Below are positions 8,927 to 16,050 of a DNA stretch of 16,714 nucleotides, in pieces. This DNA comes from JALHSW01 sp963720675 (lineage in GTDB: Bacteria > Actinomycetota > Acidimicrobiia > IMCC26256 > PALSA-555), in NCBI GenBank assembly GCA_963720675.1, contig CAVRGH010000018.1:1-16714 (forward strand), written 5' to 3'. The notes under the pieces were generated by a model. It was not told where the DNA came from. It ran no database searches and saw only the letters and a program-made list of their open reading frames with translations. The translations under genes were made by a program, and so were the position numbers. How positions within the stretch are numbered: position 1 is the stretch's first letter; the number at the start of each line of letters is the position of its first letter.

Positions 8927-10364
8927 ATGCCCGATGCGCTTCGCATCCGGGCCGCGCAGCAGCCCGACCATCTCGCCCACGACGACACTTCGTCGACGCT
9001 CACGTTCGCGTCCTGGGACGCGGCGGCAGCGGTCGGCGGCGGTCTTGCCGCGGCGGGCGTCCGACCCGACGACCGTGTGCTCCTCCCGATCACCGACCGG
9101 CAGCGGTGGCGCTCGCCGTCGCCTACCGGGCGTGCAACGCGCGGGTGCGATCGCGGTCCCCCTCAACACCAGGTGGACGCCCGCGAGGTGCGCGTGTTCG
9201 CGGAGTTCGTCGAGGCTCGCTGGGCGATCACCGAGCGCCGGATCTGCTGGAGGGCCTCGCGCTCGAGCGGGTGTGGGGCGTGGACGCAGCGCCCGAGAAT
9301 CCGGCGGCACTCCCCGACCAGGCGGCGCTTCGGGCGGACGGCGACGCGGACATCATCCCGACCTCGGGCACGACCGGCACCCCGAAAGGAGTGGTCACCA
9401 GCCACGCGGAGGTCGCGGTGAGCATGGGCGACGCGATGGGCACCTCGCCGGTACGCACCATCCTCCACGCCGTGCCCCTCACCGGTTACGGCGGGCTCAC
9501 GGGATCCTGCTCAACCCGTTGCGCACCGGCACGACCGTCGTCACCCAGCCGAAGTTCGAGGTCGAGGGCTTCTTGCAGCTCGCCACCGACCGGCGCGTCG
9601 ACGCCGTGCAGGGTGTGCCGGCCATGCTCCGGCTCCTGCTCGACAGCCCGAACGTTGCGTCATACGACTTGTCCAGCGTCCGCTGGATCTTCACGGGGAC
9701 GGCACCGCTCCCGCCGGACACGGTGCGACGCCCGCCGAGGCGTGGCCGGACGCGCGCATCGTCAACCTCTACGGCTCGACCGAGGCCGGGATCACCGGCG
9801 GGACCCAGCTCTCGCCGAGCGCCTCGCGGCGCAAGCCGGGATCGGTCGGCAAGCCGCAGCCGGGGACGCTGGTCGAGGTCCGCTCGCCCGATGGGGTCCC
9901 GCTCGGGGCCGGCGGGGAAGGTGAGATCTGGATCAAGACCGCCGCGCCGCCCGCCGGTACTGGAAGGATCCCGAGACCACGGCGGCGACCTGGCAGGACG
10001 GGTGGCTCCGGACCGGCGACGTGGGGTACGTCGACGACGAAGGCGACCTCATGATCACGGGACGCGCGAAGGACATCATCATCCGGGGCGGCTACAACCT
10101 GTCGCCGGTGGAGATCGGAACGCGATGCTGGAGCATCCGGCGGTCGGGGAAGCCGCGGTGAAGGGGGTTTCCCACGACGTGCTCGGCGAGGACATCGTCG
10201 GATTCGTGGCTCCGCGGCCGAGTCTCGAGATCGACCTCGACGACCTGCACGCGTTCCTGAGCGAGCGACTCGCCGCGAACAAGGTGCCGCGTCGCATCGA
10301 GATCGTGGCCGAGCTGCCGCGCAATGCCATGGGCAAGGTCGTGAAGCGGGAGCTCCCCGCGTGA
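8927..10364 (+). CDS. Acyl-CoA synthetase / AMP-dependent ligase (FadD-like), heavily frameshifted
   Basis: A class I adenylate-forming enzyme of about 480 residues that activates a carboxylic acid through an acyl-AMP to its CoA thioester. The ATG at 8927 gives MPDALRIRAAQQPDHLAHDD; it has no strong ribosome binding site. Core motifs appear in order: TSGTTGTPKGVV (A3, P-loop, about 9360-9396), VQGVPAMLRLLLDSP, LYGSTEAGITGG (A5), WLRTGDVGYVDDEGDLMITG (A7), RAKDIIIRGGYNLSPVEI (A8 hinge) and LPRNAMGKVVKRELPA with the A10 catalytic Lys. I count about eight frame changes between 9100 and 10125, the densest damage in the plus operon. It ends at TGA 10362-10364, overlapping the next GTG. It most likely primes the substrate of the flanking ACAD and hydratase genes. 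Chain length or ring specificity cannot be inferred. Confidence 0.92.
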
Positions 10365-10831
10365 CGTCGACCTCGGCGCGCCGGTCACCCGCCGGACGTC
10401 GGACGGTGGTCTCGCGGCCGGCGTGCTGTTCGGTGCCGCGGTGGCGACCTTCTGTTACCGGCTGGTCGTCGAGGCCCTCGTCGATGACGGCACGTTCGTC
10501 ACGGCGGCGGGGTATCCGGGCGACCTCCGTGACGCGGTGCTCCGCGTCGGTCCGTGGGTGCTGCTGGCGGTGCGGTCGTGCTCGCGGTCGTCGCCCGGCG
10601 CCGCGGGGGCGCGCGCCTGTCGTGGCCGTTGCGGGTGCGGTCCTCTTCGGTGCGGGGATCGCGTGGTTCGTCTGGAGCACGCTCGACATGCACGCGCTCG
10701 AGGTCTACGACTGGCCCGAAGGCGACCCCCAGGTCTTGCCCGACCTCGCCTACCACGGGGCGCGAGCCTGCCTCGCGGCCGTCGGCTGGATCACGATGAC
10801 GTGGAGCCGCGCGCGCCCCACCGAGCCCTGA
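10361..10831 (+). CDS. Small multi-pass membrane protein, unknown function, frameshifted
   Basis: I do not recognise this protein. A GTG at 10361 overlaps the ligase stop (GTGA), implying translational coupling, and TGA 10829-10831 closes it, for about 156 residues. Three frame changes (near 10415, 10565 and 10620) join hydrophobic segments: GLAAGVLFGAAVATFCYRLV, VLRVGPWVLLA plus VVLAVVARRRG, VVAVAGAVLFGAGIAWFVWS and ACLAAVGWITMTW. These make three or four transmembrane helices, with a polar loop DMHALEVYDWPEGDPQVLPD before the last one and a basic C-terminus. Its place between ligase and ACAD genes suggests a role linked to the pathway, perhaps substrate entry or membrane anchoring, but that is inference from position only. 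The repeated Gly/Ala-rich helices could also be a redox- or lipid-related integral protein. Confidence 0.65.
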   Translation: MTSTSARRSPAGRRTVVSRPACCSVPRWRPSVTGWSSRPSSMTARSSRRRGIRATSVTRCSASVRGCCWRCGRARGRRPAPRGRAPVVAVAGAVLFGAGIAWFVWSTLDMHALEVYDWPEGDPQVLPDLAYHGARACLAAVGWITMTWSRARPTEP

Positions 10832-10838
10832 GCGACCG

Positions 10839-11799
10839 GTGCGCTTCGAGCTCGGCGACGACCAGGAGGCCCTGCGCGACGCCGTGACGCGCGTGATGGT
10901 CGAGCACTGCTCGCCCGATCGTGTCCGCGAGGTCGAGGCCGGCGACGGGTTCGACGCCACGTTGTGGGGGACCCTGACGGCGATGGGATTGCCGACCATG
11001 ACGGCGCCCGAGCCGCTGGGGGCCGGCGCGTCGCTCGTGGACGCGCAGGTCGTGTGCGAGGCGACGGGCCGCGCGCTCGCCCCCGTCCCCCTCGTCCAGA
11101 CGATGGTCGCGGGCGCGCCTGCTCGCGGGGTCCTCCCCGGCCGAGCTCGCACGCATCGCCGAGGGTGCCGTCGTCGCGCTCGCACCGACGCCCGGGGTAG
11201 CGGCGCCGTTCCTGTCTGTTGCCGACCTCGCGTTGGTGTCCGACCAGGCGGGGAACGTGACGGACGGTGAGACGGGGTGGGTGCTGCACGAGGTCATGGG
11301 ATCGTGTGCCGGCATCGCGCCGGTGCGCCTGACCTCCCGGGAACCGGCGGGTATCACTCCGACGGCCGCCGGTCCGCTGCCGGGCGGCCGGTCGGTGCCC
11401 GGATCGCACGAAGCCGTGCTCGACGAGCTCCGGGCACTCGAGGCCGCGCGGCTCGTCGGCCTTGCTGCAGGCGCGCTCGACACCGCGGTCGCGTACTGCA
11501 ACGAACGGGTGCAGTTCGGCCGGCGCATCGGGGCGTTCCAGGCGCTGGCCCATCGCCTCGCGGACCACGCGACGGCGCTGGACGGCGCCCGGCTCCTCGC
11601 GCGCCGCGTCGGCTGGGCGCTCGACGTCGGAGTCGCAGGACCCGGCGATGCGCGCGCCGCGTACCGTTGGTGCGGGCAGGTCGCACGAGCGGTCGCCGCC
11701 GACGCGCTGCAGGTGCACGGGGGCTACGGCTTCACGCTGGAGTACGACCCGCAGCTGTACCTGCGGCGCGCCCAGAGCGTGGGGATCCTGGCTCGGTGA
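10839..11799 (+). CDS. Acyl-CoA dehydrogenase, small/beta-type subunit (ACAD-3)
   Basis: About 320 residues, short for an ACAD (usually 380-400). The GTG at 10839 begins RFELGDDQEALRDAVTRVMV, a typical beta-type N-terminus, seven bases after the membrane-protein stop. One frame change near 11110 leads into ARLLAGSSPAELARIAEGAV. Blocks are ALDTAVAYCNERVQFGRRIG with the following AFQALAHRLADH, and LQVHGGYGFTLEYDPQLYLR. The EPGAGSD flavin loop is missing (the region reads VVALAPTPGVAAPF), and the YEGT/QR C-terminus is absent; the protein stops soon after RAQSVGILAR. These absences match the small subunit of heteromeric FadE pairs. The next gene, ACAD-4, carries the missing motifs and is the probable partner. 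Confidence 0.88.
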
Positions 11800-11907
11800 C
11801 GAGGCTGGTGACTGGGCCGCGGTCGCCGACGACCGACTCGGGGCCCCCGCGTCCCGTCGACCGCGGCCACGCCGGGCGCGGAGTCCTCAGACGGCATCGA
11901 CTTCTCG

Positions 11908-13059
11908 GTGCCGGACTCGGCCGCGCGCTTTCGCACCGAGGTGCGCGGGTTCCTTGCCGAGCACATGACGCCCGAGGTCCACCACCGGATGCGCGCGACC
12001 GGGACCTTCCACGACGCAGGATTCCATCAGGCCCTCGCCGCGCGCGGTTGGATCGGCATGTCGTGGCCCGGTCCCGACGGTCGACCTGCGCACAGCGCCT
12101 TCGACAGCGCGGTGTTCGCCGAGGAGGCGGGGTACGCCCACGCCCCGGTGGACGGGCTCCAGACCGGTGCCATCGTCGCCCAGACCCTGCTCCGGGTCGG
12201 GACGCCCGATCAGCAGCGTCGCTTCGTCGAGCCGATCCGGCGGGGAGAGCTCCTCGTGTGCCTCGGCTTCACCGAGCCCGGCGCGGGCAGCGACGTCGCG
12301 GCGATCACGACCCGGGCCGTTCGGGACGGCGACGAGTGGGTGCTCACCGGGTCCAAGATGTTCACGACGCTGGCGCACGTCAGTGACTCCGTGTTCCTCC
12401 TCGCCCGGACCGATCCCGACGTGCCCAAGCACGAGGGGCTGACCGTGTTCCTCGTGCCGCTGGACGCGCCGGGCGTCGAGGTCCGACCGGTGGCCACCCT
12501 CGGGGGCGAGCGCACCAACGCGACGTTCTACGACGAGGTCCGGGTCAGCGACTCGGACCGTGTCGGTGAGGTGGACGGCGGGTGGTCGGTGATGGCCCTC
12601 GCGCTGGACGTCGAACGCGCGGGCGCGGACTACGCCGCGCAGGCCCGACGAGTGATCGACGAGTGTGTCGACTGGGCACGGACGACGTCCCGCGGCACGC
12701 ATCGGGTGATCGACGAGGTGGCGGTGCGCGACCGGCTCGCGCGCTGCTCGGAGGACGTCCGCGCCGCAGAGCTGTTGGCCTGGCGCGTGGTGTGGCTCGC
12801 CGCCGTCGGGTCGGCGATCAACGTCGAGGCCTCGATGGCGAAGCTGCTGGGTGCCGTCGTGTTCCAGCGGGTGTGCGAGGCGTGCCTCGACGTGATGGGC
12901 CCGGCCGGGATCGTGAGCGTCGATGACGACCCGGACGGCGCCGCGGGGTTCGTCGAGGAGGCGTGGCGTCACTCGAAGGTCACGAGCATCTACGGCGGGA
13001 CCAACGAGGTGCAACGCAACATCATCGCCCGTCGGGGTCTCGGCCTGCCGCGCGAATGA
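11908..13059 (+). CDS. Acyl-CoA dehydrogenase, large/alpha-type subunit (ACAD-4)
   Basis: The longest gene here that reads through in one frame, 383 residues from the GTG at 11908. The upstream in-frame SSDGIDFS looks coding, so the real start may lie earlier, perhaps the GTG at 11796 or 11808 via another indel. Blocks are ALAARGWIGMSWPGPDGRPA, the flavin loop FTEPGAGSDVAAITTRAV, WVLTGSKMFTTLAHVSDSVF, LALDVERAGADYAAQA and SIYGGTNEVQRNIIARRGLG. The Glu in DVER occupies the catalytic-base position of isovaleryl-CoA dehydrogenase and alpha-type FadE; the MCAD-type Glu is Gly (YGGT). It lacks the RVQFGRxIGxFQ signature found in ACAD-3. Together they should form an alpha2-beta2 dehydrogenase introducing an alpha-beta double bond into an acyl-CoA. 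It is the last gene of the rightward operon and converges on the DUF35 gene 40 bases away. Confidence 0.92.
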   Translation: MPDSAARFRTEVRGFLAEHMTPEVHHRMRATGTFHDAGFHQALAARGWIGMSWPGPDGRPAHSAFDSAVFAEEAGYAHAPVDGLQTGAIVAQTLLRVGTPDQQRRFVEPIRRGELLVCLGFTEPGAGSDVAAITTRAVRDGDEWVLTGSKMFTTLAHVSDSVFLLARTDPDVPKHEGLTVFLVPLDAPGVEVRPVATLGGERTNATFYDEVRVSDSDRVGEVDGGWSVMALALDVERAGADYAAQARRVIDECVDWARTTSRGTHRVIDEVAVRDRLARCSEDVRAAELLAWRVVWLAAVGSAINVEASMAKLLGAVVFQRVCEACLDVMGPAGIVSVDDDPDGAAGFVEEAWRHSKVTSIYGGTNEVQRNIIARRGLGLPRE

Positions 13060-13099
13060 CCGCGCCGCGCGGCGGGTCGGCGCGTCCCCGGGCGACTGG

Positions 13100-13501
13100 T
13101 CAGCGGCGCGGCCGGAACTGCGGGAGCGTCTCGCCGTCGCGATCCTCGAACGTGACCTCGACCGGGAGCCCGATGCGCAGCTCGTCGCGCTCGGCTCCCA
13201 CGAGGTTCGTCACGATGCGGAGCCCGGGCTGCTCCTCGAGCTCGACCATCACCAGTGTGATGGGGAGCGAGTCGGCGAGCGCGGGGGTCGGTGCGAAGTG
13301 GGTCACGGTGAAGCTCGCCACGGTGCCGCGCCCGCTGACCGTTCCGGGGGCCACGTCGGCGCCGAGGCACGCGGGGCAGCGCGGCTGCGGGTAGTGGATC
13401 CAGGTGCCGCAGTCACCGCAGCGCAGGATGTCGAGGCGGTGCTCGTCCGCGGCGTCCCAGTCGAACGCGTGCGCGGCGTCCCGGGCGGTCGCACTGGCCA
13501 T
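13100..13501 (-). CDS. DUF35 protein: zinc ribbon plus OB-fold, acyl-CoA/thiolase partner
   Basis: An intact protein of 133 residues. The ATG at 13501 gives MASATARDAAHAFDWDAADE. Cys28, Cys31, Cys42 and Cys45 (LRCGDCGTWIHYPQPRCPAC) form a rubredoxin-like zinc ribbon. An OB-fold follows with GRGTVASFTVTHFAP, LPITLVMVELEEQPGLRIVT and GLPVEVTFED, ending LPQFRPRR. This is the DUF35_N plus DUF35 OB-fold family (PF12172/PF01796). Members are obligate partners of thiolase-like enzymes; the DUF35 part of ChsH2 binds the aldolase Ltp2 in steroid side-chain degradation. The thiolase-like gene at 14893-16050 on the same strand is the obvious candidate partner, although the MaoC gene lies between on the other strand. 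TACGGT (13514-13509) six bases before the ATG could be a -10 box giving a leaderless or near-leaderless transcript. Confidence 0.93.
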   Translation of the reverse strand: MASATARDAAHAFDWDAADEHRLDILRCGDCGTWIHYPQPRCPACLGADVAPGTVSGRGTVASFTVTHFAPTPALADSLPITLVMVELEEQPGLRIVTNLVGAERDELRIGLPVEVTFEDRDGETLPQFRPRR

Positions 13502-13580
13502 GCGACTACCGTATCGTCTTACCAGGTGTGACGATTCATCCCGGCTGGTGGTGCCGGAGTCGCCGCGAAGAGGAGAGTGG
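13502..13580. promoter_or_regulatory. Divergent promoter region with inverted repeat
   Basis: These 79 bases separate the divergent DUF35 and MaoC genes. ATCGTC (13513-13518) and GACGAT (13530-13535) are inverted with an 11-base spacer, a possible operator with half-sites about 1.6 helical turns apart. ACCGTATC (13508-13515) is identical to 5109-5116 in the control region of the two main operons. GAAGAGGAGAG (13567-13577) is the ribosome binding site for the MaoC ATG at 13581. Confidence 0.45.
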
Positions 13581-14780
13581 ATGGCCGTCGCCAAGCCCGA
13601 GCGCGCACCACGGGACACCGGTGCCCGGATCACCGACGAAGGGATCGAGCGGTACCGGGCCCGCATCGGGGTGCCCGTCCCCGAGCCCCAGCCCTACAAC
13701 CGCGAGGGCTTCTTCGACACGATGCGGCACTTCGCGCACGGGTACGGGGACGACAACCCGCTCTATGCCGACCCGGGGTACGGACCCACGACCCGCTGGG
13801 GCGAGGTGATCGGGGCTCCCTTCTACCTCATGACGATGGGCGAGTCCGAGGTCACCGAGGTGCCCCAGGCGGTGCGCGACGCATCCAAGGGAGCCCTGGT
13901 CGGGGTGCACATGTTCCATGCCGGCAGCGAGTGGTGGTTCTACGAGCCGGTGCGCACCGGTGATCGATGCGCATCCTCGCGCCGCCTGACCGATGTCGAG
14001 CCGAAGGACTCCGAGTTCGGCGGCGGTCGCAGCGTGATCTCGTACGTGCAGATCGACTACCTGCGGGAGCACGACCGGCGGATGTTACGCGAAGCATCGC
14101 TTCTGGTTCGTGCACGCCGAGCGCGAGGCGTCGAAGAAGGCGGGGAAGGAGCGCGACGTCGACCGTGCGTCGTACACGCCCGACGAGGTCGACGAGATCG
14201 AGGCGGCCATCCTCGCCGAGCGTCCGCGGGGCGCCGAGCCGCGCTACTGGGAAGACGTGGAGATCGGCGCCTCGATGGGCAAGCTGCTCAAGGGCCCGCT
14301 CCACGTGACCGACATCGTCGGGTTGCACATGGGCCTCGGACCCGGCGAGTACGGCTGGGGACCGCTGCGGATGGGGGCCAAGCGTCGCCGAGAGTCCAAG
14401 GGTCTCTACACCCGCGACGGGAGCGGCGCGTGGGACGTCGTGCAACGGCTCCACTGGGATCCGGGCTGGGCGCAGGAGATCGGCGCGGCGCGCACCTACG
14501 ACTACGGGATGATGCGGATGATGTGGCTCGGCCACCTCTGCACGGACTGGATGGGAGACGACGCGTGGCTCGCGCGCTCTGCGCTGCGAGTTCCGCAAGT
14601 TCAACTACGTCGGCGATCTCCACACGATCACCGGAACCGTGACCGACAAGCCGGCGCCCGGCGTCGTTGAGGTGACGCTCGCCGCGACCAGCCAGCGGGG
14701 AGGTCACCTGTCCCGGGGACACGACGATCCTGCTCCCGACCCGAGCCGACCCCGTACCGCCGCTTCCGGAGCCCGATTGA
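13581..14780 (+). CDS. MaoC-like double-hotdog acyl dehydratase/hydratase
   Basis: About 400 residues, twice the length of a single MaoC domain. The ATG at 13581 has a strong ribosome binding site (GAAGAGGAGAG). The N-terminal hotdog shows FDTMRHFAHGYGDDNPLYAD followed by GEVIGAPFYLMTMG, the family's D-N-P-L-Y substrate-entry region. A linker with HAEREASKKAGKERDVDRAS and RYWEDVEIGASMGKLLKGPL leads to the second hotdog: YDYGMMRMMWLGHLCTDWMG, CEFRKFNYVGDLHTITGTVT and VVEVTLAAT. It ends LLPTRADPVPPLPEPD at TGA 14778-14780. Frame changes occur near 14090, 14580 and 14697. The family hydrates 2-enoyl-CoAs reversibly with an Asp/His pair; I cannot assign these residues firmly. It would follow the ACADs in a beta-oxidation-like sequence. 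Two-domain members are often heteromeric or N-domain-inactive, so a hydratase is likely but not proven. Confidence 0.85.
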
Positions 14781-14892
14781 ACGCACGCACGACGGTCCCA
14801 CCCGGGCTGCCTCGCCGATCCGAGCCGTGGTCGTGTTCGACGTGGTCGTGGAATCCTGCGTCGCGAGCTTCCGCGCCCGGGCGACCTGGCGC
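14781..14892. other. Convergent gap between MaoC and thiolase-like genes
   Basis: These 112 bases lie between two converging stops. I see no stem-loop with a T-run and no small gene. GTGGTCGTG occurs twice fifteen bases apart (14826 and 14841), probably chance in GC-rich DNA. Confidence 0.4.
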
Positions 14893-16050
14893 TCAGGTCG
14901 TGTGCAGCAGCATCGCACCGGCGAGGGGGCCACCCCCACCGGTGACGATCCCGACTCGTGCACCTTCGACCTGCCGGTCACCGCTGCGACCCTGGAGCTG
15001 CCGGACCGCCTCGGCGACCTGTCCCATCCCGTGGGTACGACCCTCTGACAGGTTCCCTCCGTGCGGGTTCAACGGCAGCCGCCCGCCCGGCCGAAGGGTC
15101 CCGCCCTCGACGAACGGGCCACCCTCGCCGAGAGCACAGAAGCCCAGGGCCTCGATCCAGCTGACCGCGATGAAGGTGAAGCCGTCGTAGAGGAAGGCGA
15201 CGTCAACGTCGTCGACGCCGAGGTCGCCGGCTCGGGTCCACATGTCCGCTGCCGCGTACTTCGCCGACATCGAGCTCGGGCGCCTGGTCCCAGTCGGGCT
15301 TGTTTCCGGGCGCGGTCGACAGCGAGCGGACAAGTACCGGGCGATGCGGAAGGTCCCGGGCGCTGCTCGGGTGTCGTCAGCACGACGGCGATGCCGGCGT
15401 CGACGGGGTAGTCGGAGTCGAGGAGTCGGATGGGTTCGGACACGAACGGGGACGCGAGGTACTGCTCGATGGTGAACGGCGTCCGCTGGATCCCGCTCGT
15501 TGCACGATGCCCACTCGCGGGTGGAGACCGCGATCTCGCCGAAGTGCTCGGGCCGGTCCCGAAGTCGTGCATGTGGCGTGTTGGTACATCGCCATCCATT
15601 GGCTCGCCATCATCCCGCCGTACGGGACCTTGAATTCCATGTCCGCCGGCATCTGGATGTTCACCGGGATCCCTCCCGCGCCATGCGTGCGAGGGCGGGT
15701 CATCGAGCGGAACACGACGACCGTCTCGCACACCCGAAGCGATAGCGAGTGCGCCTTCGACCACTGCGGTCATCGCCGCAGGGCCGTGGCCGTCGGCGTC
15801 GCAGTACCAGCGCACGTTGCTCATCCCGAGCCCGCTGATCACGTAGGTGGCCGACACCGACCCCACCATCCCGCCCGGGTACGTCGCGATGCCGTCCACG
15901 TCGTCGGGCGTGAGTCCCGGCATCGGCGGATCGCCAGGAGGCAGGCCTCGAGGGCCAGGTCTCCCCTCGCTGCGCCCGGACTGCTTCTCGATCGTGGTCC
16001 AGGCCGATCCGGCGAACGCCACCCGGTCGGCGTAGTGGGTTCGGGCTCAT
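14893..16050 (-). CDS. Ltp-type thiolase-like protein (thiolase or retro-aldolase), heavily frameshifted
   Basis: About 385 residues of the SCP2-thiolase/lipid-transfer (Ltp) group. The ATG at 16050 overlaps the upstream crotonase stop (ATGA) and reads MSPNPLRR. Nine frame changes follow. Blocks in order are VAFAGSAWTTIEKQSGRSEG, LALEACLLAI, LTPDDVDGIATYPGGMVGSV, MSNVRWYCDADGHGPAAMTA, VVEGALAIASG, MTRPRTHGAGGIPVN, GGMMASQWMAMYQHA, PFTIEQYLASPFVSEPIRLL, YPVDAGIAVVLTT, KYAAADMWTRAGDLGV, VAFLYDGFTFIAVSWIEALG and LPLNPHGGNLSEGRTHGMGQ. The His in NPHGG fits the thiolase His. At the usual nucleophile position (C-x-x-G-x-x-A-L) the sequence reads D-G-H-G-P-A-A-M, so Asp replaces Cys, and the C-terminal CxG is VTGGGG. 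That favours an Ltp2-like aldolase over a thiolase. The DUF35 protein at 13100-13501 is the expected partner. Confidence 0.85.

Noticed and set aside
13063..13074. Perfect 12-bp palindrome CGCCGCGCGGCG in the convergent gap after ACAD-4, considered as a terminator
   Set aside because: It has no loop and no T-run, and such GC palindromes are common by chance in DNA this GC-rich.
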